From Adiantum capillus-veneris (taxonomy: Eukaryota; Streptophyta; Polypodiopsida; Polypodiales; Pteridaceae): 64,000 nucleotides of DNA. Below are positions 41,073 through 51,748 of the stretch, piece by piece. The stretch spans positions 129,951,182 to 130,015,181 of the forward strand of contig CM043967.1 in NCBI GenBank assembly GCA_014529385.2. The letters run 5' to 3'. The first letter of the stretch is position 1; each line of letters begins with the position of its first letter. The notes below the pieces were generated by a model, which was not told the origin of the DNA, did no database searches, and worked only from the letters and a program-made list of their open reading frames with translations. The position numbers and the translations under genes are program-made.

Positions 41073-42460
41073 GTGAGGATGTCACCCCCCTTACTAGTAG
41101 TGAAGTGACCTCCTTAAAAATCACTCAAACACCTCAGTCGTGTTGCACAAAATGCGGCCTCCCAACTGAAGTCACTCAAATGCGGTGTTCTTCATAAAGC
41201 CCAAAAAGTGCTCATGAGCTTCGTGTCTGGAATGCGGTCTCTTGGAATGCTCTGATCGCGGGATATGCCCAACAAAGGCAGGGCCACAAAGCGCTGGGCT
41301 TTTTTCAGCAGATGCAAAGAGAGGGTAGCTCTCCCAAATGCAATCACCTATGCTTGTATCTTCAAAGCATGTGGCATTATGCAGATGCTGATATGGGCAA
41401 AAGAATTCACGATGATATTGTTAGCCAGAGGTTGCCGAAAAAAACAAGGTACTTGGCACTGTCTTGGCATGTATACCAAATGTGGTGCACTTGAGAAAGC
41501 ACAGAAAAGTGCTTGAGGAGCTTATTGTTCGGTGCAGTATCTCTTTGAATGCACTGACTGTTGGGTTGTCGGAAAAAAACGAGGTACTTGGCATTGTCTT
41601 GGCATGTTTACCAAATGTGGTGCACTTGAGAAAGCACAGAAAGTGCTTGAGGAGCTTACTGTTCAGAGTGGCATCTCTTCGAATGCTCTAACTACAGGAT
41701 ACGCACAAGTGGAGCAGGGCTAGGAAGCTGTGGATTGTTTTCAGCAGATGTGAACGAGAGCTTTATCCAGACGCAGTTGCCTACCTGTATATCTTAAAGG
41801 CATGTGGCTCTTTGCAAGATGCTGATATGGACACAAAAATTAAAGATGATATTGTTACTCAGATGCTATTGCAAGAGATGTCATGCTCACACTCCCTTGG
41901 TCGATGTGTATGCCAAATGTGGTGCACTTGAGAAAGCACAAATAGTGCTAGAGGAGCTTTTTGTTCGGAACAACATCTCTTGGAATGCACTGATTGCAGG
42001 ATACGAACAACAGGAGTAGGTCTAGAAAGCTCTAGGCTATTTTCAGTAGATGCACAGTGAGGGCCTTTGTCCAGATGCAATCACCTACGCATGCATCTTG
42101 AAGGCATGTGGCTCTACGTAAGATGCTGATATGGGCACAAAAATTCACAATTTCTTTGTTTGTCAGAGGCTTTTGTAAATAGAGGTTGTGGTTGGCACTC
42201 CCTTCGTCGATATGTATGTCAAATGTGGTATGCTTCAGAAATCATAAAAAGTGCTTGAGGAGCTTCTTGTCCGGAATGTCGTCTCTTGGCACGCACTGAT
42301 TACGAGATATGTGTAACAGGGGCAGGGACAAAAAGATCTAGGCTGTATTTAGCAGATGCAAAGTGAGAGTATCTCTCACCATTCAGTCAAATATACTTTT
42401 GTTGAAGGCATGTGACATTACCAGTAAGAGAAGGACAGACCATCACTCTTTTTCAATGAC
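41073..42460 (+). pseudogene. PPR array unit 2
   Basis: Begins with the linker and KCGVLHKAQKVL. Contains the same order of triads as unit 1, including the two TAG stops in the QQE-stop-V-stop-KAL segment (about 42014-42025) and the TAA in GST-stop-DADM (42118-42120). Shared stops mean the sequence was already a pseudogene before this unit was copied. Frame changes near 41445, 41510, 41570 and 41870. Confidence 0.8.
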
Positions 42461-43721
42461 GTGAGGATGTCACCCCCCTTACTAGTAGTGAAGTGACCTC
42501 CTTAAAAATCACTCAAACACCTCAGTCGTGTTGCACAAAATGTGGCCTCCCAGTTGAAATCACTCAAATGCGGTGTTCTTCATAAAGCCCAAAAAGTGCT
42601 CGATGAGCTTCCTGTATGGAATGCTGTCTCTTGGAATACTCTGATTGCGGGATATGCCCAACAAAGGCATGGCCAGGAAGCGCTGGGCTTTGTTCAGCAA
42701 ATGCAAAGAGAGGGAAACTCTCCCAAATGCAATCACCTACGCTTGTATCTTCAAGGCATGTGGCATTATGCAGATGCTGATATGGGCAAAAGAATTCACG
42801 ATAATAATGTTAGCCAGAGGTTGTTGGAAAAAAACGAGGTACTTGGCACTGTCTTGGCATGTATACCAAATGTGGTGCACTTGAGAAAGCACAGAAAAGT
42901 GTTTGAGGAGCTTACTGTTCGGAGTGGCATCTCTTCGAATGCACTGACTGCAGGGCTAGGAAGTTGTGGACTGTTTTCAGCAGATGCTAATATGGACACA
43001 GAAATTCATGATGATAGCAGTGGACTGTTTTCAGCATATGTGAAGCGAGAGTTATATCCAGACGCAGTCACCTACGTATATATCTTAAAGGCATGTGGCT
43101 CTTTGCAAGATACTAATATGGACACAAAAATTCACGATGATATTGTTACTCAGATGTTATTGCAAAGAGATGTCATGCTGACACTCCCTTGGTCGATGTG
43201 TATGCCCAATGTGTATGCCCAATTCGGAACAACATCTCTTGGAATGCACTGATTGTAGGATATGCACAGCAAGACTAGGGCTAGAAAGATCTAGGCTATT
43301 TTTAGCAAATGCACAGTGAGGGCCTTTGTCCAGATGCAATCACCTATGCATGCATCTTGAAGGCATGTGGCTCTATGTAAGATGATGATATGGGCACAAA
43401 AATTCACAATTTCTTTGTTCGTCAGAGGCTTTTGTAAATAGAGGTTGTGGTTGGCACTCCCTTGGTCGATATGTATGTCAAATGTGGTATGCTTCAGAAA
43501 GCATAAAAAGTGCTTGAGGAGCTTCTTGTCTGGAATGTCGTCTCTTGGCACGCACTGATTACGGGATATGTTCAACAGGAGCAGGGGCAGAAAGCTCTAG
43601 GCTGTTTTTAGCAAATGCAAAGCGAGAGTATCTCTCACCATTCAGTAAACTATACTTTTGTCTTGAAGGCATGTGACATTACCAGTAAGAGAAGGACAGA
43701 CCATCACTCTTCTTCACTAAC
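42461..43721 (+). pseudogene. PPR array unit 3
   Basis: Shorter than the other units. Opens with the linker, then KCGVLHKAQKVLDELPVWNA, VSWNTLIAGYAQQRHGQEAL and QMQREGNSPKC, the best preserved start of the three. The B triad has lost the ALEKAQ-containing segment near 43210 ([17 protein letters not shown]), which accounts for much of the length difference. The shared Gln-to-stop changes recur (about 43275-43290). Confidence 0.8.
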
Positions 43722-43838
43722 GTGAGGATGTCACCCCCCTTACTAGTAGTGAAGTGACCTCCTTAAAAATCACTCAAACACCTCAGTGGTGCTGCACAAA
43801 ATGTGGCCTCCTAGCTGAAATCACTCAAATGCGGTACA

Positions 43839-44599
43839 CTGGTGGGAAGGTGGCGAAACAATGTAAGGAAGGTCTAGAAGCGACTCCATCCAAGATTGTG
43901 CGTTGATCGACACGACCAATACCAAAGGTACACTTATATTTCGTATTTTCATTTTCTTTATGTGATCTCAAAAGTACTTAGATTAAATCATGTACATATT
44001 AAAGCAATAAATTTACATCATTTTTATTCAAAAGATTGTAGATGAAGGTGACAAAGGCTGAAGAATTTTTGTGATGCCCAACAAATAAACACATAGACAA
44101 TACGCCACGGAAAGGCAACGTGGAATGATACATGTCTTCATAGAACATCGGTAATGTCTTCATAAAACACGGCCGTAGTTTTTTTACAACAAAAAAGTCC
44201 CTCCAACACTGGAGAAGAAGCATAAGTCCCCCTTCAACACTGAAGGGGATAAAAGTGGCAGGGGAAGGGCACGTTCCCTACGGTATTATTATAAATGTGG
44301 AGAACGGTGCCAACTCCACACCATACGTATGTATGATTTTTTTCTTTTTTTAATGGGCACAAGCATTGTAGATGCACAAAATGCATCTCATTTTTATTTT
44401 ATTATAATGTGGAACTGTTTACGTTGATACATCTTTTCATGCAAAATTTCATTTGTGTTGCGAGGTCATAGAGCTTTTGGCGAAGTCTTCAAGGAGATAT
44501 GCTATGGAGTCATCATCACGAGCTATGCCATGCGGTAAAATCCACAACACTATCACTTTTTTACTTCTTACCATATACACAGAGAGCAATCAAGGCAAT
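43839..44599. other. Region between PPR array and Gypsy-C integrase
   Basis: No recognisable gene. T-rich at 44335-44350. On the minus strand about 44450-44600 stays open after one stop (MVRSKKVIVLWILPHGIAR, DDDSIAYLLEDFAKSSM), possibly part of integrase-proximal sequence or of another inserted fragment. Confidence 0.4.
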
Positions 44600-45924
44600 C
44601 TAGTTGTTCTTTAGATGACAGTCAAACCATTTCTTCCTCCTATCTTTCTCCACAAGTGCATTTTGCACAACTAATTGCCTCTCTTCATCTAGCCTTTTAA
44701 AGATATATAATTGCTCAACTAAGGGGTTACCATCCCAACCTTCTTGAGAAGCTACTCGAAGACTAGGAATGACAAACTCCCATGGCATAACCGCTTCTTG
44801 GCCATACACCATCTTAAACGGTGTACAGTTAATGGCAACTTTGTATACAGTACGATAAGCCCATAGATCTGATGTAAGCTTTAAATCCCAATCTGTACAA
44901 TGAGCCTCAACTGTCTTTGTCAAAATGGAGATGAGAGTTTTGTTGGTACTCTCAGCTTGGCCATTTTCTTGTGGATAATAAGGTGTGGACTTATGGTGAG
45001 CTATCATGAAGTTTGTCATGAGTTCTTTTATCACTCCAATTATAAATGAGTGCCATTGTCACTCACAATCTCAAAGGGACAACCAAATCTTGCAATAATG
45101 TTGGCAGTTGACCTTGCATCAGCCTTGCGTGTCGCCCTGGCTTCTGCCCACTTTGTTACATAGTCAGTGGCAACGATAATATATCGAGATTGAGTGCTAC
45201 GAGCTGCCTGACTAATTGGGCCTACAAAGTCCAAATCCCATTTTTCAAATGGTTGACTCACTTTAACAGGATGTAAGGGCATCCTATCCTTTCTTTGGAT
45301 GATCTTGTAACGTTGGCATTCATCACATCCTTTTGCAAAAAGTGATGCATCCTTGAATAAGGTAGGCCACCAATAACCTGATTGCAACACCTTTCTAGCT
45401 GTTAGTTCCCCTGAGAAATGTCCTCGGGCTATACCCATGTGGGCTTCTTGCAATATGTATAAATACTCATCCTCATGGGCACAACGTCTAAGAATATCAT
45501 CCTCCCCTAGCCTATAGAGAGTTCCTGCAATCAGAGAGTAAGGTTCACATTCTTTTAACAATTTTTGAGCTATGTCCTTATGAAGCTCTTTGGGTGGAAA
45601 ACCATTAACTAGAAAGTTCACAATCTTCTCACTCCATTCAAGTATGGTTTTGACTAGGAATAGACAAGTATGGGGCAACTCATCATCGACTCCAGTAGGG
45701 GCTTCACCATTGGATATGCAAGATGAATGATCCACCATGACATGTATTTTACCAGGTCTCACCACAACGGTAAAATCAAACTCAAGGAGAATTAACAACC
45801 ATCGTGTAATTCTTCCCGTGGAACAAGGTTTATTTACTAGGTACAACAAGGCTTGATGATCAACATAAAAAACAAACTTGTTGGCCGGAAGGTAGTAGCG
45901 AAATTTCTTCACTGCATAAATCAT
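44600..45924 (-). pseudogene. Gypsy-C RNase H (end) and integrase core
   Basis: From 45924: RNase H end (FVFYVDHQALLYLVNKP, ITRWLLILLEFDF). Then the integrase zinc domain (H-x3-H seen as HMGIARGHFSGELTARKVLQ, then CDECQRYK), the first catalytic Asp in KWDLDFVGPI, the second region ATDYVTKWAEA and VSDNGTHL. The frame breaks at about 45038 and resumes with PYYPQENGQAESTNKT (catalytic Glu), AYRT and PFKMVYGQEAVMP. All D-D-E landmark residues are visible, so decay is mild. The C-terminal domain is displaced to 38674 by the inserted block. Confidence 0.9.
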
Positions 45925-46128
45925 ACCTAAACCTTCTCACTCTGTAGTGGTTTAGTTTCTCTGGGCATCATTCAATTGACGACTTGCAAAGCTAATGGGG
46001 TAGTCTAATTTATATTCTCCCGGTTGAGCTAGAACACACCCAATAGCAAAGCTTGATGCATTAATATGCACATGGAAAATTACATTCCAATCGGGCACGT
46101 GTAGAATAGGAGTGCTAGTCAAGGTCTT

Positions 46129-47295
46129 TTACAATGACTCATAAGCATGGTCACACCCCGCGGTCCAGTGGAACTCATTAAGAAGCCTGTACAAAGGACG
46201 AGCTATCTCGGTAAAGTTTAAAATAAACCGTTGGTAATAATCAACATGGACCATGAACCTTTGAACTCCTTTATAGTTTGTAGGTGGTGGCAATTCAGCA
46301 ATGGCTTTAATTTTGCTTTCATCTATGGAAATCCCATTTTTGGACACTATATGTCCTAAAATGACTCCATGTTTAACCCAAAATTGGCATTTGGAAGGGT
46401 TTAAGGAGATGCGATATAATCTGCACTTCTCAAACACTTTTTGTAAGCATGATAGATGTTCTTTCGAAGAGGAATAAACACAAAGGTCATCTAAGAAAGC
46501 TTCACAAAACTCCCTCAAATATTCTCTAAGAGGAGTTTTTATTTAATCTTTGAAAGGTAACAGGGACATTGGTTAGCCCAAAAGCCATAACAAAACATGC
46601 GAACACTCCAAATTCGGTTATAAGGCTGTTTTAGATTGGTCCTCTAGCACAATTGTGATTTGATTATAGCCAGAGTACCCATCTAAAAAGCTATAAGCTT
46701 CCTTCCCTGCAACTCTTTCAAGCACATGTTCTAAATATGGCAAGGGGTAATGGTCCCTCCTAGTGGCGGAATTGACCTTCTTGAGATCCACGCACACTGT
46801 GAGTTTCCCATTCTATTTTGACACAATCACTATTGGAGACACCCATTCTGAGTGCTCAGTAGGGTATATGAATCCACATTTCACAAGTTTTTCAACCTCT
46901 TCCTGAACGATCTTTGCATATTTAGGATTCATTGGGTAGGGTCATTGCTGAACTGGTTTAGCATGCTATTCATAAGGATTATGTGTTGCACCACGGAAGG
47001 TGGAACACCTTTCATGTCATGATATATACAAGAAAATATATCCCTGAATTCCTTGAGAAGTTCTCTTAGTACACACTCCTCAGATGAAAACAGGTTTGGA
47101 CTCTTCTCCTGGGTCTGCTAACTCTATTTCCTTAATTATCACTGGACCATCATAGACTCCATTGCTTCCATCCATTGGTTTTCTTTGAGCCTTTTTATAC
47201 ACAACCTTACGCCCCTCTGTGGTGTAGGATTTGAAATGTTCAGGTGCAGGGTGTAAGTTTGTGGGGTCCTGTTGTTCTGTGGACTGTGATTTCAC
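46129..47295 (-). pseudogene. Gypsy-C reverse transcriptase
   Basis: At 47295-47080 a short frame (GRKVVYKKAQRKPMDG) precedes the RT. Around 46950-46600 the minus strand reads GKLTVCVDLKKVNSATRRDH, YPLPYLEHVLERVAGKEAYS, FLDGYSGYNQI and VMAFGLTNVPVTFQRL, with stops and frame changes. From 46518 it continues REFCEAFLDDLCVYSS (FLDD, the catalytic pair), LSCLQKVFEKCRLYRISLNP, VILGHIVSKNGI and RFMVHVDYYQRFI. These are RT motifs of Ty3/gypsy type in the usual order. Confidence 0.88.
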
Positions 47296-47493
47296 TTCCG
47301 ATTTCTTTTGTTGTTGAGCTAACTCTCGATTTTGTCATCTCCTTATGGTACGGTTCAACTTTGGCTTCTCTGTAGCCTCTAGTTTTGTGATGTCAATGGG
47401 TTGTGGACTACACCACATAACGCTATGAAGGTATCCACCCCAGTTATCTACCAACTTCCAATGAGCATCACATGCCCCTATATAATTAAGCCA

Positions 47494-48153
47494 TTATGCG
47501 ATAGATTTCTTTTCATTTATTCTAGCACGCACATTTGATTGATATCTTCGCCTCTTATATCTCTTACTCTTCTTGTGTAATTTTGGATTATGACCCATCT
47601 CTAGTGAAGAGTCACTAGATGAATCGCTACTTGTGTCTTCTGCTCCCTTGGATAGATTGTCATCTAGGGTCCCACTGGGCCCTGAATGGTTTGTACGCAC
47701 ATTTGCACTAAGATCTAACTCAGATTTTTTGTCCTCAGAGTCATTTTCAATTGATGATTCTGACCCCAAATTGTGTGGGCTATAAGCTTGTGAGACGGTA
47801 TTGGTTCCAATGCCAGTCAGACCTTCATCTTGTAGGTCATCAGAAGCTATATGACTTGCTTCTAGCATATTTAAGGGTACAAGTGGTGGAATTTCATCCC
47901 CCTCAGGTGTTACCCATGTCGTCCCCCTATTTTCCCAAGTGTCTATGGCTGCTGCTAAGTGGACCCAATCCACATTGTTAGACTCAGTCATCCCAGGTAG
48001 AACATCCATATAAGGAAAATCTTCCCCAACATCAGTGTCCCCTTTACATGTGTAACAATACTGCAACGGGGCCGAGTGAACTGTGGTGTCAGATCTATGA
48101 TCAATTATAAACCTATTTCCTAGAGGATGTGCTCGATCAGTTACAATATCCAC
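47494..48153 (-). CDS. Gypsy-C linker between first protease and RT
   Basis: A 219-residue open stretch with no known domain: acidic, Ser-rich (SIENDSEDKKSELDL, EDTSSDSSSDSSLEMG) and ending in a basic patch (KLHKKSKRYKRRRYQS). It occupies the same place as the linker between the two protease-like domains in Gypsy-A. It may be a disordered spacer within the polyprotein. Confidence 0.5.
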   Translation of the reverse strand: MDIVTDRAHPLGNRFIIDHRSDTTVHSAPLQYCYTCKGDTDVGEDFPYMDVLPGMTESNNVDWVHLAAAIDTWENRGTTWVTPEGDEIPPLVPLNMLEASHIASDDLQDEGLTGIGTNTVSQAYSPHNLGSESSIENDSEDKKSELDLSANVRTNHSGPSGTLDDNLSKGAEDTSSDSSSDSSLEMGHNPKLHKKSKRYKRRRYQSNVRARINEKKSIA

Positions 48154-48641
48154 TCAAATGACAGAATCTTGGAACTGCAAGCAGACATGGTTTTTAGACC
48201 AGTTATGCACCATTTTTGCTTCCCTCATGAAAGGACGTCCTAAGATCATCTCTGATGCCATAGTGTGCTTGGAGAAATCCATAACAATGAAGGTAATTCT
48301 TATTTTATGTCCAAAGACCTTGATCTTGAGATCTTCTAGCATCCCAATAGGTTTAACAATAGACCCATTGGCCATCTTTACTACTATGGTTGTGGTCCCA
48401 AGGTGAGGTCTTCTATAGATTCCCATCAATTTTTAGTCACAATGCTAACTCCAGCGCCACCATCAAGGATTCCCTTCACAGTTAATCCCTTAGTAGTGAT
48501 TGATATGGTTGCATTGGATTCATCGCCCTCAAAGTATTGTCCCAACTTGTTAACATGTATTTCTACCACAAGGTTCTCATCTAGGTTGGGTTGTGGATCT
48601 AAGGTTTCCTCCTCTATTGGCATCTCCCTAGCTCCATCCAT
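48154..48641 (-). pseudogene. Gypsy-C first retropepsin
   Basis: From 48641 on the minus strand: MDGAREMPIEEETLDPQPN, then GLTVKGILDGGAGVSIVTKN with the active-site Asp in D-G-G (the same DGG is in Gypsy-B, and plant gypsy proteases with DGG are known to me). After one stop at about 48427 comes MGIYRRPHLGTTTIVVKMAN, IVKPIGMLEDLKIKVFGHKI and EMILGRPFMREAKMVHNW. This is the full retropepsin fold: flap-like region and ILGRPF second loop. Gypsy-A keeps only the second half and Gypsy-B only the first. Confidence 0.85.
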
Positions 48642-48788
48642 TTGTGCAAATTGTGGTAGCCCAACCTTCAGTTCTCCATTGAGGAAAGCTCAAAGAGCAG
48701 AGACAAGCTCAGGGTCTTTATATAGTTTGGACATGATGGTGGTTCTAACTTTTGAAGACATGAAATCCATCAATTTGGCAATGTTTAA

Positions 48789-50126
48789 CACTAGAATGGT
48801 AACAGGACACTTTTATGTCCTTGGACACTTTTGTGTCCTGTTAAGTGACCATTTTTCTTGAATTATTTGAAGAGTATGAAAATGAATTTCTAGGTGCTAT
48901 ATATCCACAAATTTGCCTTATGAGCTGAAAAGAACTTAGCATTTTTTTAAAAGTATCTATCTCACCATTAACCTTACTCTTGCACAACATTTTTAAACCT
49001 AAACTGTGTGAAAAAACGGGTCCTGTTTTTGGCTTTTTTTCACTTTTTGGCAACTATACCTCTCTAAACTTCATGTTTGTGAGGTTTAGATGGCTAGAGG
49101 TTAGGCCTTCATAGTTCTCAACATGTTTTGATGCTTGTATGGAGAGCTAAGTGTTAAAATTGAAACTTATGACCAATTTACAAGAATTGCATAATCTTGT
49201 TTTTTGGCCAAAATTAGCACTTTTATGATTTTTTTGGTGGCTTTCTTGATATCCAAATTCAATTTTGATTGTGTAAGTGGAATTTATAACATAAATCTAA
49301 TCTTCCTTGAGTTTTGGGGGACCTAATATGCTATATAGCATAGTATATGATGATGGTTGAGTTTTTTGATTGCTGAAGAATACGATACATTTTGGGGTAG
49401 CAAGTATAACTTTCTCAATATTGCTAGTTTCTTAGGCTAATTGTGTGTATTTTATAGGTAGTAACCATATCTAATCATAGACTACAAACTTGGCTAGATA
49501 TTGAGTAGTTTCTATGGGTTTCTAGAGGTCATAATGCTAAACCCAGTTTTTTCATGTTTTCTGTATTTAGCACTTTATCATTGCCCCCAAGGTTCCAATT
49601 GTAAGAGATCCATTATCCTTTTGACGTTCTCCATGGCTCCTTTTGAATCCAGAGGCCCAAAGGGAACTAAGAAAACATGTATATAGTATCTGTATTGAGC
49701 GTGACTATAGAAACTTTGATTAGAGGTCCGCAGAATGGCAAAAATGCAACTTTTTCGTACCTATTTTTTTTGCCCAAATAAAAATTAGTGAGGTAAAAGA
49801 AACCATATGTTTTGGTCACCAACCCATTGAAGTTAACGGGGCATTTTATCTCATGTCCTACAAAATTCTCCACTCTTATTTATAGGCAATCAACCGTAAG
49901 AAATTGCTGTTTTGGGCAAAATGCACTGGTCCATCAACTTTGGAGGCTTGTAGTGACCAAGGGATGAGAAAAATTACAAGTTTCTCATTTTTTCATATGT
50001 AGTAGTTATTCAACTATAAGCTCATGAAAGGATTTTTCAAAATGAGTGGTTCTACTATGGTTTTGGAAATTTTTCCCAAAACCCTGAAAGGACACTTTTA
50101 TGTCTTGTTAGGTTACCAATCTAGTG
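48789..50126. mobile_element. CACTA-type non-autonomous DNA transposon (1338 bp)
   Basis: Ends are CACTAGAATGGTAAC (48789-48803) and GTTACCAATCTAGTG (50112-50126), a 15-bp terminal inverted repeat with one mismatch. Subterminal copies of GGACACTTTT(A/G)TGTCC lie at about 48804-48836 (two) and 50091-50105 (one). Gypsy-B has the uninterrupted sequence (CAATGTTTAATGACACC at 6881-6897), so the edges are certain. The flanks read TTAA on both sides: with 6887-6890 as empty site this is a 4-bp duplication TTAA, or a 3-bp one with one ambiguous base. CACTA elements normally make 3-bp duplications. No transposase is encoded. Confidence 0.9.
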
Positions 50127-50554
50127 TTAATGGCACCTTTTGGGCTTCAGTCCCTTGATGTGGGGAAGATGGGACCTCCATTTCTTAGATAGGGTCAGGT
50201 AGTCCCTCTGTAAACATTCTTTCCATCAAGAAGTGAGTATGCCCACTTTCCCATGACTTTAAGTCACTTTCTTCTTGGATGACACTAGGTTTGGCTAAGG
50301 GTCTATGGACTTGGTGAGGTTGTTGTTTCGTAGAGAACACTGTGTGAGAACACTGTGTCTGTATTCTGGATCTGCCTAGGTGCTGGCTCTAGATCCCTTT
50401 GGGTATCTTCTACCAAACTCCTTAATTGCTTGACTCGCTCGATCTCCTCTGTAGGGTTTGGATAAGTTCCTATCTTCTTCTTGGATCCTGGCCATTGTGG
50501 CTCATGAAGATCTTCCATGTTAGTTTCTATCTTAGTGGTTATTTTGGTCTCCAC
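50127..50554 (-). pseudogene. Gypsy-C gag-pro linker
   Basis: Nearly the same as Gypsy-B 6891-7420: METKITTKIETN, WPGSKKKIGTYPNPTEEIER and RSLVEDTQRDLEPAPR. It lies between gag and the first protease. Stops and small insertions (a duplicated GAGAACACTGTGT near 50340) break it. Confidence 0.65.
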
Positions 50555-50613
50555 GGTTTCACCTCAATCAAAATACTCTTCAATGTTTTTCATATATATG
50601 GGGTCGTCACCAG

Positions 50614-51748
50614 TCATATGTTGGTCTTCAAACTGGGGTCTGACTTTGTTGCTTTTGGTGATCTCTTCCTTCGTGTTTTCTTCTTATTTTGAGATTGGGC
50701 AAGTGATGCCGTGTCTCTTTCTTCAAGAATATAATTTTGTTTTTGGAGCATCGATCGTGTGAGTACGTTTACTGGTACCACAGATGTACTTTGTGTTGAC
50801 TCCTCGGTAACCTCAACCAAGTTTAATGGCGTGATCTTTGGTGCATTTGGACTATTCGGACATTGTGCAATCAAGTGATCTATGCCATATCGATTACACA
50901 TGAGTATCGGCATTGTAGACGTGCTTGCTTGATTGGTTTGCATTAGTGTGGCGTTCTTTTGTAGCCTAATAGGACACTCGGCCACACGATGTGGACCTTC
51001 ACACTCATAGCATTGAAGAGATGGTCTCTTAACAGTGCAATTGATATTTTGGCCTCTTGCAGCAAGAGCAGCTACTTGATAGACATGTTTGACTTGTCCC
51101 CAATAGTCCTCCATATAGTATTGTGGACTTTCTTCAAGCACATCAATCCCATAGGCAATATTAGGCTCTATATCTTCCTCACAGTCTTCCAAACAAGCAA
51201 TAGATGACCCACAACCCACTTGATTCACAGAAGTGATCCTCAAATGTGGTGGTTGCGGTCCTAGCACTGGAGGTGGTAAGGGTGTTGTTTGAACAACATT
51301 TTGGGCCCTAGGGACCATGTGTTGTGACGTTTGTTCAAGAGGTGGGGCCGACATCAATGAAGGCACTCGAGGTGTGTCTATCCATGCTAAGGTTGGTCTA
51401 TTGGCCATCGCACGCTTGAATACTATGCAATCCTTAGCTTCATGACCATACCTCCCACAGGCATTGCAATTTCCATTGAATTTTACTCTAAAAGTAGGGT
51501 ATTCACTGGTACTATGAGGTCCATAGCATACTGAGCACCATTGTTGCTCCCTTCTTGGATACATATGATTGTTTTGTGGAGCACAATTGTCTCTAAGACT
51601 CTCTTGAATGGCCTTGGTGAGATTTGCTAAAGTCATCTCAAATATCTTTGGCTCCTTAGCAATAGGCTTTAGGGTCATTGGCTAATGCCCTGATGCTTGC
51701 GAGCTAATAGATTTACGCTCAACAAACACTCTTTCTCCTTCAATCATT
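50614..51748 (-). pseudogene. Gypsy-C gag, nucleocapsid part
   Basis: 354 residues open from 51678, the single-frame equivalent of Gypsy-B 8460-7418. Zinc knuckles: CSVCYGPHSTSEYP (last Cys lost), CNACGRYGHEAKDC (intact), CYECEGPHRVAEC (intact) and CNRYGIDHLIAQC (second Cys lost). It ends in a basic stretch (KKKTRRKRSPKATKSDPS). The upstream gag (capsid) should continue beyond 51748 but Copia-3 starts there. Confidence 0.85.

Larger units (their letters stand above)
39125..43838 (+). repeat. Tandem macro-array of decayed PPR sequence
   Basis: Three tandem units with a partial unit on each side, marked by GTGAGGATGTCACCCCCC at 39600, 41073, 42461 and 43722 (periods 1473, 1388 and 1261 bp). 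Each unit has a ~140-bp non-PPR linker (CTAGTAGTGAAGTGACCTCC, AAATCACTCAAACACCTCA) and about four ~300-bp PPR triads. Triads read YACIFKACG, KEFTMILL or [26 protein letters not shown], and EAL-F-QMQ. These match plant P-L-S type PPR motifs. The unit begins at KCGVLHKAQKVLDELP and ends in YTFVLKACDIT. A 42-bp tandem duplication (TAGGGCCA(A/G)GAACCTTTGG) lies at 39126-39210. Confidence 0.85.
38666..44600. other. 5.9-kb block interrupting Gypsy-C integrase, carrying the PPR array
   Basis: The integrase core ends near 44600 (KKWFDCHLKNN on the minus strand) and its C-terminal region resumes at or below 38674. The DNA between is unrelated. A candidate 12-bp direct repeat AGCTATGCCATG occurs at 38654-38665 and 44521-44532, which would suit target-primed insertion, but the open frame also continues past 44521, so the exact edges are unsure. 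The block contains two long (GA)n tracts, the PPR array and a ~0.75-kb region without recognisable content. Confidence 0.55.
36116..51748 (-). mobile_element. Gypsy-C: Ty3/gypsy element with pol, multiply interrupted
   Basis: Minus-strand order: gag with zinc knuckles (from 51748 down), acidic linker (split by a CACTA transposon), first retropepsin (48641-48154), second acidic linker, RT (47.0-46.1 kb), RNase H and integrase (45.9-44.6 kb), then after a 5.9-kb block the integrase C-terminus (38674), second retropepsin (38190-37954) and W-x-P-K tail (37.86-37.05 kb). It gives the ancestral arrangement against which the pol-less Gypsy-A and Gypsy-B can be read. No LTR was identified. The gag side is cut by Copia-3 at 51749 and the other end borders LINE-2 near 36115. 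Confidence 0.8.

Noticed and set aside
39125-43838. An intact PPR gene needing U-to-C editing
   Set aside because: Several frameshifts, no start or C-terminal domain, and the units are tandem copies. Editing of nuclear transcripts of this kind is not established.
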